From the NCBI GenBank assembly GCA_947476735.1, contig CANJRZ010000011.1, positions 1-32,262 of the forward strand: a DNA stretch of 32,262 bases. Reading direction: 5' to 3'. This document shows positions 24,445-31,603 of this stretch, piece after piece. Position 1 is the first letter of the stretch. Every line of letters starts with the position of its first letter. The notes below the pieces were generated by a model, which was not told the origin of the DNA, searched no databases, and saw only the letters and a program-made list of their open reading frames with translations. This DNA is from Sphingomonadaceae bacterium. Its GTDB lineage: Bacteria; Pseudomonadota; Alphaproteobacteria; Sphingomonadales; Sphingomonadaceae. A program made the position numbers and the translations under genes.

Positions 24445-25599
24445 TCAGGCCATGATGCCTTCGGCGTTCTTGATCGCGAAACGTGGCGCGACCTTGCTCA
24501 TAAACTGCTCCAGTTCCTCCTGATTTTGCTCGGGCTCGAGATGGCCCTGACCAAACATCAGGAAGAGTTCGTTGAACCCCAATCGGTCGTGCGCGCGTCC
24601 GATCCTGTCAGCAATCTCATCGGCTGATCCGATCAGCACATTAGGCGGACGCTGGCCGAGCGGGATGAACCATTCGTCCCAGAACCACATATGCTCTTCC
24701 ATCAGTTTGGCGGCACGGTCCTTGTCGTCGGTGAGCATCAGGAATCCGCCCCACGCTGAAGCCTCGGCACCAGTGCAGGTCCGACCATGCTTCTCGGCGG
24801 TCTGAATATAGCGGTTGTTGAGCGTCTCGCAGAAATCGAGATTGTCAGAGAGCACGATCATCTTGCCCTCTTCCTGCGCCCAGAAGTCGACCGTGCGCAT
24901 CGAGGCAGCAAATCCACCGTAAATGGGTGGATGCGGGCGTTGATAGGTTTGTGGCGCGATGCCGATCTGCCGGACAATGCCGTCAGCATCCTGGCCTTTG
25001 CCATATTTGGCGTAGGCGGGATGGCCGGTCGAGCCGCCGTTGGGCGGAAATTGCCAATTCTCGCCCGTGTGACTGAACACATCGTTGGCCCACGCCTTCT
25101 TGATGATGCGCACGCTCTCTTCAAACAGAGAGCGGTTCTTCGCATCCTGCTCGTCGCGCGCCTTGACGTTGTCGGGGGTCGTCGCGCTGATGCCTTCTTT
25201 TGCAGCATAGCTATCGACCCAGCGCGCATGATAACCGCGCGTGAAGCCGACATAGAGGCGGCCCTGAAGCATGTGATCGAGTGTCGCGATCTCCTCGGCT
25301 ACGCGCACCGGATTATGCGTGGTCATGGTGTAGCCCATGATACCGGCCTTCATCCGCTTGCAGTGCTGGCCGACGAACAGGCTGAACATGCCGGGATGAT
25401 TGTTGGCCTCGAAGCCCTCGATTTGGAGATGATGCTCTGGCTGGCAATAGCCGTAGAAGCCGAGATCATCGGCAAGCTCAACATAGCCTTTCACCTCCTC
25501 GAGGAAACGCTGGTAAAGCTCGGGTCTCTGCCCGGCCATACCGGCTTCGATCTCGTGGCGGCGCCCGACCACACCGGTCTGCATCAGATGAAATTTCAT
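24445..25599 (-). CDS. Luciferase-like flavin-dependent oxidoreductase, second lineage
   Basis: 384 residues. Luciferase-like fold: GYVELADDLGFYGYCQPEHHL, MAGIMGY-like barrel strand, EEIATLDHMLQGRLYVGFTRGYHARW, PHPPIYGGFAAS, IGSADEIADRIGRAHDRLGFNELFLMFGQGHL. It differs clearly from the other two luciferase-like proteins (no WENIPxPE or EGRYFLG forms), so it belongs to another subgroup, probably a different oxygenation step. It needs reduced FMN from the flavin reductase encoded at 14415-14921. First gene of the minus-strand unit; its start lies about 80 bp downstream of operator site B. Substrate unknown. Confidence 0.87.
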   Translation of the reverse strand: MKFHLMQTGVVGRRHEIEAGMAGQRPELYQRFLEEVKGYVELADDLGFYGYCQPEHHLQIEGFEANNHPGMFSLFVGQHCKRMKAGIMGYTMTTHNPVRVAEEIATLDHMLQGRLYVGFTRGYHARWVDSYAAKEGISATTPDNVKARDEQDAKNRSLFEESVRIIKKAWANDVFSHTGENWQFPPNGGSTGHPAYAKYGKGQDADGIVRQIGIAPQTYQRPHPPIYGGFAASMRTVDFWAQEEGKMIVLSDNLDFCETLNNRYIQTAEKHGRTCTGAEASAWGGFLMLTDDKDRAAKLMEEHMWFWDEWFIPLGQRPPNVLIGSADEIADRIGRAHDRLGFNELFLMFGQGHLEPEQNQEELEQFMSKVAPRFAIKNAEGIMA

Positions 25600-25678
25600 C
25601 GCTTAGAGGCCCTTATTCTCACCCGACCACGACGGAGATAAGAGCGCGCGAATTAGCGCATTTAACCCCCTCTCCATT

Positions 25679-25696
25679 GTCAACACAAACGTTGAT
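25679..25696. promoter_or_regulatory. Operator site B: GTCAAC-N6-GTTGAT
   Basis: 18-bp palindrome 80 bp upstream of the luciferase-like gene starting at 25599. Read on the minus strand its arm gives TTGACA, a consensus -35 hexamer pointing at that gene. Same form as sites A, C and D. Confidence 0.7.
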
Positions 25697-25714
25697 AGAC
25701 TGATTCGATCTTCT

Positions 25715-25732
25715 GTCAACACCAGCGTGGAA
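25715..25732. promoter_or_regulatory. Degenerate operator-like site E: GTCAAC-N6-GTGGAA
   Basis: Intact left half, right half only partly matching. It lies 36 bp from site B and 33 bp from site C, about three helical turns each, so it may serve as a weak middle site for cooperative binding. Confidence 0.4.
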
Positions 25733-25747
25733 AACATCCCGCAGATT

Positions 25748-25765
25748 ATCAACATATACGTTGAC
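25748..25765. promoter_or_regulatory. Operator site C: ATCAAC-N6-GTTGAC
   Basis: 18-bp palindrome 86 bp upstream of the acyl-CoA ligase start at 25852. Its right arm runs into TTGACA (25761-25766), a -35-like hexamer facing the ligase, though no good -10 is seen at standard spacing. Confidence 0.7.
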
Positions 25766-25851
25766 AAACTGCGGGTGGCTGATGAAGTTAGATCCGTGAC
25801 ACATGGTCCGAGGACCAGCTAAGTCAGTCAGGGCGAGGATAGCAGAAGCGC

Positions 25852-27495
25852 ATGACCAGCATTTGCACAGAGGTATCGACGGTCGGCGACCTGTTGCTGC
25901 GAAGCGCCCAGGTCGCCCCCGATCGCCTCTGCGTAATTTTTCCCGAGGCCCGCGAAGATTATGCCGGTCTGTACGCACGTGCAGTTCGCGCCGCGCGCGG
26001 GCTGATCGCGATTGGCGTCGCGCCCGGCGATCATGTCGGCCTGCTCATGCCGAACAGCCTCGACTATCTCGGATCCTTCTTCGGAATCGCGCTGATCGGC
26101 GCCGTCGCCGTGCCGATGAACGTCCGCAACAAGTCGGTCGAGCTGGGCTACATTATCGCCAATGCCGATATGGTCGCTGTGCTGAGCTCGAGCGAGGATA
26201 CAAGTTATGTTGATCTGCCGGTTGTACTCGCCGAAGCTTTTCCGGGCCTGACAACGAGCAGCGGCGAAACCCCGCTCGATCTATCCAACGCCCCGAGACT
26301 GCGCCATGTTATCGACCTGGGGGGGGCATCTGCTATTTCCGGCATAAGGTCGCGTGCGTGGTTCGACGCCGCGGCCGACAGCATCGACGCCGCCATGGTC
26401 GAAAGCATGCGCCGCGCCGTCCGCGTTCGTGACCCCGCCATGATCCTATATACGTCGGGCACCACTGCCAATCCCAAGGGCTGCCTGCTGTCGCATGAAG
26501 CAGTAACGCGAGGCCCTGTCGAGCGGGCGCGCTATCGACTCAAGGTGCCGGGCGTGGACGTGACATGGGCGGCCGGTCCGCTGTTTCACATCGGCTCGCT
26601 GGCGCCTTTCATCGGATCCGTAGGCGTGGCGGGCACCTTCCTGACCGACAGCTTCTTCGATCCGGGCCGCGCGGTCGACCTGCTGATGCGTGAGAAGGCG
26701 ACCCTGGTCTGGCCGTGGTTCTCGGCGATCGTACAGGGCGTGATCGATCATCCGCGTTTCAATCCGAGCGCCTTCGAGAATCTCCGCTACTTCTTCATCA
26801 TCGCGCCCGACACGCTGGTGCAGCGCGTCCAGGGCCTCTTTCCAAATGCCGAGATCCTCCAGGCTTGCGGGATGACCGAGACCGCCGGAGTCTTCGCGCT
26901 CAGCGATCCCGATGAGGATGCGCCGTCGCGGGCGACGACCCAGGGCAAGCCTTCCCCTGGGGTGGCGGTGCGGATCGTCGATCCGGCCACTGGCGAGGAT
27001 TGCGAGCCCGGCGTGATGGGTGAGATCTGGGTGCGCGGCTATTGTGTGATGGACGGCTATTACCGCAATCCCGAGCAGACGCTGGTGGCGCTCGGCCACG
27101 ACGGCTGGCTGCGCACGGGCGACCTCTACATCAAGGACGCGCTCGGCCGCATGCTTTTCCAGGGCCGACTCAAGGACATGCTCAAGGTCGGCGGCGAGAA
27201 CGTCGCGACGATGGAGGTCGAAGCCTTTTTGTGCAGCCATCCCCAGGTCAAGTTCGCCGAGGTGGTCGGCCGTCCCGACCCTCGTCTAGACGAAGTCCCC
27301 GTCGCCTTTGTCGAGATCCGCGATGCAGGCGCCGTTACCGAGGAAGAGTTGATCGCCTTCTGCAAGGGGCGGATCGCGAACTACAAAATACCGCGCGCGG
27401 TCCATTTCATGGCCGCCGAGGAATGGCCGATGTCGGCAACCAAGGTCGACAAGCGTGCGCTGCGCTCGCGCCTGCTTGAGTGCACCCTGGCCTGA
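25852..27495 (+). CDS. AMP-forming acyl-CoA ligase (ANL superfamily)
   Basis: 547 residues. Core motifs: P-loop A3 MILYTSGTTANPKGC at about 197-211, aromatic GMTETAG, A7 GWLRTGDLY, A8 hinge GRLKDMLKVGGENV, and the catalytic lysine region MSATKVDK with K531. It activates a carboxylic acid to its CoA thioester through an acyl-adenylate. The acid-binding pocket cannot be read from sequence. Divergent from the P450 operon, sharing the control region with sites B, E and C; convergent with the TetR gene (21 bp between stops). In the inferred pathway it would activate the acid formed after lactone opening, the position of CamF in camphor degradation. Ribosome site only moderate (GAGGATAG, about 11 bases away). 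Confidence 0.9.
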   Translation: MTSICTEVSTVGDLLLRSAQVAPDRLCVIFPEAREDYAGLYARAVRAARGLIAIGVAPGDHVGLLMPNSLDYLGSFFGIALIGAVAVPMNVRNKSVELGYIIANADMVAVLSSSEDTSYVDLPVVLAEAFPGLTTSSGETPLDLSNAPRLRHVIDLGGASAISGIRSRAWFDAAADSIDAAMVESMRRAVRVRDPAMILYTSGTTANPKGCLLSHEAVTRGPVERARYRLKVPGVDVTWAAGPLFHIGSLAPFIGSVGVAGTFLTDSFFDPGRAVDLLMREKATLVWPWFSAIVQGVIDHPRFNPSAFENLRYFFIIAPDTLVQRVQGLFPNAEILQACGMTETAGVFALSDPDEDAPSRATTQGKPSPGVAVRIVDPATGEDCEPGVMGEIWVRGYCVMDGYYRNPEQTLVALGHDGWLRTGDLYIKDALGRMLFQGRLKDMLKVGGENVATMEVEAFLCSHPQVKFAEVVGRPDPRLDEVPVAFVEIRDAGAVTEEELIAFCKGRIANYKIPRAVHFMAAEEWPMSATKVDKRALRSRLLECTLA

Positions 27496-27516
27496 GGTGT
27501 CGAGTCAGCCGCGAGG

Positions 27517-28167
27517 CTAACCGACGACAACCCCTTCGAGGAATATCTTCACATACGCGTCGGCGACTTCGCGATGCGAAAGGGCGCGGCCGGGCACGTA
27601 CCAGCGGTGCGTCCAGTTGAACATGCCGAACAGTCCGTTCGACAGCAGGCGCACCGGAATGTCGGATCGCAGCGCCCCCTGATCGATACCACGTTTGAGC
27701 AAATCGATGACGAGCGCCTCGAACTGGCGCGTCTTGCGCATCATCTCCTGTGACCAGGCGCTGTCGTCTTTCGCGACCTGATGCATCTGCTCCTGCATGT
27801 AGACATACATATGAGGAAAATTCGCCTCATAAGACTGCATCAGCACTGCGAAGATTTCCCGGATCTTCTCCGGGATCGAAAGATCAGACCGCCCGTCGAT
27901 CTCGGTTGCCAATTGCAGGTTCTGGTGGAGGATGCCCTCGACCGAGGTACGGAAAAGTTCTTCCTTGCTTCCCACATAATAATAGACCGACGCTCGATCC
28001 AGACCGGCTTCGGCGGCAATGTCGGCCAGTCTCGTAGCCTGGTAACCGCGCTCACGAAAAAGGCGGGCGGCGATCTCGACCAACTCGGCCCGCTTCGCGG
28101 AATATTCCTCTTTACCAACTTGAAGCGCGGATTTTCTCCGCCGGGAAATATTGCTGCCCTTTGTCAT
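27517..28167 (-). CDS. TetR/AcrR family regulator, probable cluster repressor
   Basis: 216 residues. Basic N-terminal arm, then a TetR helix-turn-helix: IAARLFRERGYQATRLADIAAEAGLDRASVYYYVGSKEELF at about residues 32-72. The rest is the helical ligand and dimer domain (EKIREIFAVLMQSYEANFPHMYVYM). The general look is of the KstR2/PaaR-like subgroup that senses CoA thioesters, but this is tentative. It is the last gene of the unit LLM-SDR-SnoaL-TetR, which is itself headed by operator site D, so it is well placed to autoregulate and to be the protein that recognises the shared RTCAAC-N6-GTTGAY palindromes. The second TetR at 30957 is the alternative. Confidence 0.9.
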   Translation of the reverse strand: MTKGSNISRRRKSALQVGKEEYSAKRAELVEIAARLFRERGYQATRLADIAAEAGLDRASVYYYVGSKEELFRTSVEGILHQNLQLATEIDGRSDLSIPEKIREIFAVLMQSYEANFPHMYVYMQEQMHQVAKDDSAWSQEMMRKTRQFEALVIDLLKRGIDQGALRSDIPVRLLSNGLFGMFNWTHRWYVPGRALSHREVADAYVKIFLEGVVVG

Positions 28168-28212
28168 AGGTCCCCTTAAGTCCTCGCGGTGCGAGCCGCT
28201 ACGGCACTGTCA

Positions 28213-28248
28213 CCATGCGGCGGAAAACTCAAGATTTCCGTCGCATGG
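28213..28248. repeat. Long inverted repeat between SnoaL-like and TetR genes
   Basis: CCATGCGGCGGAAA (28213-28226) and TTTCCGTCGCATGG (28235-28248): 14-bp arms with one mismatch and an 8-base loop, lying 13 bp after the SnoaL-like stop and 46 bp before the TetR start. There is no T-run on either strand, so it is either a transcript hairpin (attenuation or mRNA protection) or a protein site controlling the TetR gene separately. Confidence 0.55.
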
Positions 28249-28260
28249 GACTGATCTCAA

Positions 28261-28668
28261 TCAGGGATCGAAGAAAATCTGTCGGGCGTGCAGGCTGTCC
28301 ATATATTCGCGGACGCGCAGTATTTTGCCGTCGCGAAGTTCGACGGCAAAATGGTAACGGCTGTTATATATTCGCCCATTGGTCAATTCGGCCCAGCCTT
28401 CTGCCTCGACCGCAACAATATCACCCTCGGCGATCATCGCATGAGGAGTGATCCGCAGCGCGCCGTCGCGATAAACATCCTTGACCCCTGCGAGAAGCTT
28501 GCCGAACGCCTGCTTGCCGTGCTCGCCCGAGAAGCCGTCGACCGATCCGGACACCCACCAGTTCGCCTCGTCATCCATCATCGCAAGAAGGCCGGGAACG
28601 TCACCAGCCGAGAAGGTTGCGAAGAAGCGCGCGACGATAGCCTTCGCGTCAACGGCGGTGGCGCTCAT
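28261..28668 (-). CDS. SnoaL-like/ketosteroid-isomerase-fold protein
   Basis: 135 residues of the SnoaL_2 type: IVARFFATFSAGDVPGLLAMMDDEANWWVSG at the N-terminus, DGALRITPHAMIAEGDIVAVEAEGWAELTNGRIYN, and the closing YHFAVELRDGKILRVREYMDSLHA, with conserved aromatic/acidic residues of the cone-shaped pocket. Family members are isomerases, hydrolases or epoxide hydrolases; limonene-1,2-epoxide hydrolase has the same fold. Start overlaps the SDR stop (ATGA), so it is co-translated with it. The third NTF2-fold protein of the cluster, from a different subfamily than the other two. Confidence 0.85.
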   Translation of the reverse strand: MSATAVDAKAIVARFFATFSAGDVPGLLAMMDDEANWWVSGSVDGFSGEHGKQAFGKLLAGVKDVYRDGALRITPHAMIAEGDIVAVEAEGWAELTNGRIYNSRYHFAVELRDGKILRVREYMDSLHARQIFFDP

Positions 28669-29411
28669 TGCGCGAGCATGCCGGCATCGATGAGATGCTC
28701 GGCCCCGGTGATGTAAGAGGATTCGTCGGAAGCAAGGAACAGAACGAGCTGCGACACCTCGTCGGGCTCGGCGATACGGCCGAGGGGAATCAAAGACAGA
28801 GCATCGCCACCTTCCTCGTTGGTTGCCTCGACCATCATCGGCGTCTGGATGAAACCGGGATGGACCGAGTTCACCCGGATATTGTGGCGGCCATATTCAA
28901 TCGCGGTCGCCTTGGTCATGCCGCGCACTGCGAACTTGCTGGCGACATAGGCGAGGCTTGGAAAACCATAATTGGCAGCCATTCCCGCGATCGAAGAGAT
29001 ATTGACGATCGAGCCCTTTCCCGCCCGCAGCATCGACGGCAGCACCGCGCGCATGCCGAGGAACACCGAATGCTGGTTGACCGCACAGACGGTCATGTAA
29101 TCGCTCTCTGACAGCTCTGCCGTCGTCGCGAGCGGCCCCAATATGCCGGCATTGTTGACCAGGACCGTTACCGGACCGAACGCCGCCTCGGCCTCCGACA
29201 CAACCCGCGTCCAATCGGCCGCGTCGGTCACGTCATGCTTGATGAAAAGGGTCTCGCCGTCGATCTCGTCGGCCAGGCGGCGCCCTTCCATTTCGGACCG
29301 GTCGGTCAGCACAACTCTGGCGCCCTCGGCGGCGAAGCGGCGAGCATGGGACTCGCCCATGCCGCGCGCGGCCCCGGTAATGATCGCGACCTTGCCGCTC
29401 AGACGTGCCAT
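28665..29411 (-). CDS. Short-chain dehydrogenase/reductase (SDR)
   Basis: 248 residues, classical SDR. Cofactor motif TGAARGMG at 12-19, NNAG at 86-89, catalytic S139/S140 (NISS), Y155 and K159 (AYVASK), and the closing PxD/GFIQTPMM loop. An acidic residue at the end of the second strand (VVLTDRSE) favours NAD over NADP. Preceded by GGAGAG. It oxidises or reduces a secondary alcohol or ketone, probably a second alcohol step or a 3-hydroxyacyl-type intermediate. Lies 67 bp after the diketocamphane-like gene, with a strong hairpin in the gap, and overlaps the SnoaL-like gene by 4 bases. Confidence 0.9.
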   Translation of the reverse strand: MARLSGKVAIITGAARGMGESHARRFAAEGARVVLTDRSEMEGRRLADEIDGETLFIKHDVTDAADWTRVVSEAEAAFGPVTVLVNNAGILGPLATTAELSESDYMTVCAVNQHSVFLGMRAVLPSMLRAGKGSIVNISSIAGMAANYGFPSLAYVASKFAVRGMTKATAIEYGRHNIRVNSVHPGFIQTPMMVEATNEEGGDALSLIPLGRIAEPDEVSQLVLFLASDESSYITGAEHLIDAGMLAQ

Positions 29412-29445
29412 GGCTGTATCTCTCCGGCTTTTATCTATGCTCTTT

Positions 29446-29470
29446 GCCCGCCGTCGATCCGACGGCGGGC
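29446..29470. terminator. Strong GC hairpin between LLM and SDR genes
   Basis: GCCCGCCGTCG, loop ATC, CGACGGCGGGC: 11-bp perfect stem with a 3-base loop, 8 bp past the luciferase-like gene's stop. No U-tract follows on the minus strand, so it may reduce rather than end transcription, or protect the 3' end of the upstream message and lower SDR expression. Confidence 0.5.
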
Positions 29471-29478
29471 AACGGTGT

Positions 29479-30618
29479 TCACGCCGCGACGGCGTTGATC
29501 GACTTGCTACCCGGCAGGCTGACGCGCGGCGCGACCTCCTTCGATATCAGCTCGAGCGAATGGAACCAGGCACCGGGTTCGTCATAATAGTCGTGCGCCT
29601 CAACCTGGAGCGTGCCCCAGCCGCCGCACGCCTCGAACAGCGTGTTGAGCTTGTCGACGACCGTGTCGGGCGAGCCGACGACGAATACATTGTCGACCAG
29701 GAACTCGAGATCGGCCTCGGCCGGATCGATGCCCGCATCCTTGGCGTAACCGTCCATCATCCCGAAGCGACGCCAGATCGGGATCAGGTAACGGTTGAAA
29801 CAATAGCCTATCGGGCCTTCCATCACCTCGCGTTTTGCCTCGGCATCAGTGTCGGCACAGAACACGGTCTGCGAAACGGCATGGCGCTGCCGATCGGGCG
29901 TAAATCCAGCGGCAATGTTCGCCTCCGAATAAATCTCCCAGTGGCGCTTGAGAGCTTCGATGCCCGAGAAGATCGAGACCGGTTTGAAATTGCGCTCACC
30001 CGCCAGCTTCATTGACGGCGAATTCTTGCTGAAGCCGGTGACAGCGATCTCGGGCATATCACCGTTCCACGGCGCGAAGTTCGCGAGTTTATGCTGCTCG
30101 TCCTCCTCGGTGACGGCCTCTTCCTCTTCGGGAAAGCCCGCGTCCCAGAAGCGCCCTTCGTAGAAGAACGGCTCGCGCTTCCAGATCTTCTCCATGATGA
30201 ACAGCGACTCGCGGACCATTTCGTTGAGGAACTGGGTGTCCTGCTGCTCGCCCCGAATACCATGCATGTAGGAAGCCAACGGGTAAGCGCCCGCACCGAT
30301 GCCGAGGAAGTAACGCCCCTCAAGTATCTGCGACAGCCAGCCGATCGTCATGGCAAGCTTGGTCGGATGCTGATGCGGCAGCAGATGCGCCATCGGCGCG
30401 AACTTGATCCGATCGGTCTGCAGCGCTGCAGCTGCCATGATCAGCTCGGGGTTGGGGATATTCTCCCAGATCTGCGATGCATGCTCGGAGATCATCATCG
30501 AGTCGAAGCCCGCCTTGTCGCAGGCGACCGCATTCTGGACACCCCATTCGAACGTCTGCCGGGACGAACGCCCGGGGCGCATATATGGGTGAAAGATCAG
30601 TCCGGTTTCCATGGCCAT
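29479..30618 (-). CDS. Luciferase-like type II Baeyer-Villiger monooxygenase, 3,6-diketocamphane monooxygenase-like
   Basis: 379 residues from ATG 30618 (GGAG 7 bases upstream); an ATG two codons later is also possible, and the open frame to 30702 is upstream region. From memory, many blocks are nearly identical to Pseudomonas putida 3,6-diketocamphane 1,6-monooxygenase: METGLIFHPYMRPGRS, MMISEHASQIWENIPNPEL, FAPMAHLLPHQHP, GWLSQILEGRYFLGIGAG, YLIPIWRRFGMMDGYAKDAG, VDNVFVVGSPDTV. That enzyme inserts oxygen into a bicyclic diketone using FMNH2 from a separate reductase. High resemblance makes a cyclic-ketone lactonising role likely, though not camphor itself. First gene of its unit, with operator site D 131 bp upstream. 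Confidence 0.92.
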   Translation of the reverse strand: MAMETGLIFHPYMRPGRSSRQTFEWGVQNAVACDKAGFDSMMISEHASQIWENIPNPELIMAAAALQTDRIKFAPMAHLLPHQHPTKLAMTIGWLSQILEGRYFLGIGAGAYPLASYMHGIRGEQQDTQFLNEMVRESLFIMEKIWKREPFFYEGRFWDAGFPEEEEAVTEEDEQHKLANFAPWNGDMPEIAVTGFSKNSPSMKLAGERNFKPVSIFSGIEALKRHWEIYSEANIAAGFTPDRQRHAVSQTVFCADTDAEAKREVMEGPIGYCFNRYLIPIWRRFGMMDGYAKDAGIDPAEADLEFLVDNVFVVGSPDTVVDKLNTLFEACGGWGTLQVEAHDYYDEPGAWFHSLELISKEVAPRVSLPGSKSINAVAA

Positions 30619-30733
30619 CTTTTCTCTCCTCAAGCCGGCATGACGCCCTGGCGAAGTCGGGCCGGTGGTAGACCCACCCGAATCCGTTGATTGCCACCTC
30701 ATTGACGATGCTTTGGTGCCTCAGGCCGATGGG

Positions 30734-30748
30734 TAAGTCAATGACTTA
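30734..30748. repeat. 15-bp palindrome abutting operator D
   Basis: TAAGTCA-A-TGACTTA, perfect arms of 7 around one base. It ends exactly where site D begins, so two different proteins or a dimer pair could bind side by side. Confidence 0.5.
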
Positions 30749-30766
30749 ATCAACACTTCAGTTGAC
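30749..30766. promoter_or_regulatory. Operator site D: ATCAAC-N6-GTTGAC
   Basis: 18-bp palindrome of the shared form, upstream of the luciferase-like gene at 30618 and 191 bp before the TetR gene at 30957. The outer six bases on each side match sites A-C; the central six (ACTTCA) differ, as expected for a dimer site with an unread spacer. Confidence 0.68.
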
Positions 30767-30830
30767 AATATTGTTGGCCATACCCCTCCTCGCCCTTATG
30801 GCATAAACCAAGAGGCTATTTGCGAAATCT

Positions 30831-30851
30831 CCACCGTCATATAGACGGAGG
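30831..30851. repeat. Inverted repeat upstream of second TetR gene
   Basis: CCACCGTC-ATATA-GACGGAGG: 8-bp arms with one mismatch, about 105 bp before the TetR start. Unlike the RTCAAC sites in sequence, so a candidate autoregulatory operator for this second TetR. Confidence 0.4.
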
Positions 30852-30956
30852 CCGCCGTTGAAGGTTACAAATCTCTAAGTCGTTGTTTCAGAACACGAGG
30901 CCATCATCGCCAGAGCGAGCAAGAAGACACAGGGGGAGCAGTCCTCGGACGGGAGG

Positions 30957-31562
30957 ATGAAGATCATCCTCGCAGCGGAGGAGATGTTTGCCGACGGAAG
31001 CTTCGACGAGGCGTCACTTCGCGAGATTGCGGCGCGCGCCGGACAAGGCAATAATTTCGCCGTTCAATATCATTTCGGTTCGCGCGATGGCCTGGTGCTC
31101 GCTATCTTCGACCATCGCATGGAACAGATGGAGGAGGCGCGCGGTGCAATGCTCGAGCGCGCCGAGGCCGTGGGTCTGCTCCGCGACGCACGAACGTTGC
31201 TCGACATCATATATTTACCGCAACTCGCCTTGCAGGACGCCGATGGTAACCGCTCCTATGCCAATTTTCTCGGCCGGTATCTGCTGCGTAGTCAGTCTAC
31301 GAAGTTCGGCGATTTTGGAGAGAATGTGCCACCAAATCTTGCTCGGGCCCTCTCGCTGCTACGCGAGCGCTTGATCTATCTTCCGGACGCGGCGGCACAG
31401 CGGCGCCTGATCGCGGCCAGCCTGATGTTCCTGCACATCCTGGTCCAGCAACGTACCGCCGATAATCAGTCCATCGGGGCGGAAGGCTTCGAGGACGCGC
31501 TTGAGGATACGATGGAGCAGATCGTCACGACAATCTGCGCACCATTGAAACGCCGGGACTGA
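30957..31562 (+). CDS. TetR/AcrR family regulator (second)
   Basis: 201 residues from ATG 30957. Helix-turn-helix: MKIILAAEEMFADGSFDEASLREIAARAGQGNNFAVQYHFGSRDGLVLAIF at about 1-51, followed by a helical C-terminal domain. The frame is open upstream to a TAA at 30876 and the codons there (ASKKTQGEQSSDGR) look like the usual basic TetR arm, yet they contain no ATG, GTG or TTG. The GGGAGG directly touching the ATG is too close for a normal ribosome site. The true start is therefore unclear. Divergent from the diketocamphane-like operon, so a second candidate for cluster control. Convergent with the BVMO gene. Confidence 0.85.
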   Translation: MKIILAAEEMFADGSFDEASLREIAARAGQGNNFAVQYHFGSRDGLVLAIFDHRMEQMEEARGAMLERAEAVGLLRDARTLLDIIYLPQLALQDADGNRSYANFLGRYLLRSQSTKFGDFGENVPPNLARALSLLRERLIYLPDAAAQRRLIAASLMFLHILVQQRTADNQSIGAEGFEDALEDTMEQIVTTICAPLKRRD

Positions 31563-31603
31563 ACGTGAGTGGCTCCGGCCTTCATGGGTTGGCCGTTCTC
31601 TAC

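Larger units (their letters stand above)
30619..30956. other. Divergent promoter region between the diketocamphane-like gene and a TetR gene
   Basis: 338 bp without a gene. Holds the 15-bp palindrome at 30734-30748, operator site D at 30749-30766 and an inverted repeat at 30831-30851. The AT-rich middle (30735-30780) contrasts with the GC-rich genes on either side. Confidence 0.6.

Noticed and set aside
31575-31594. CGGCC/GGCCG hairpin between convergent TetR and BVMO genes
   Set aside because: 5-bp stem, 10-base loop and no T-run; too weak to call a bidirectional terminator.
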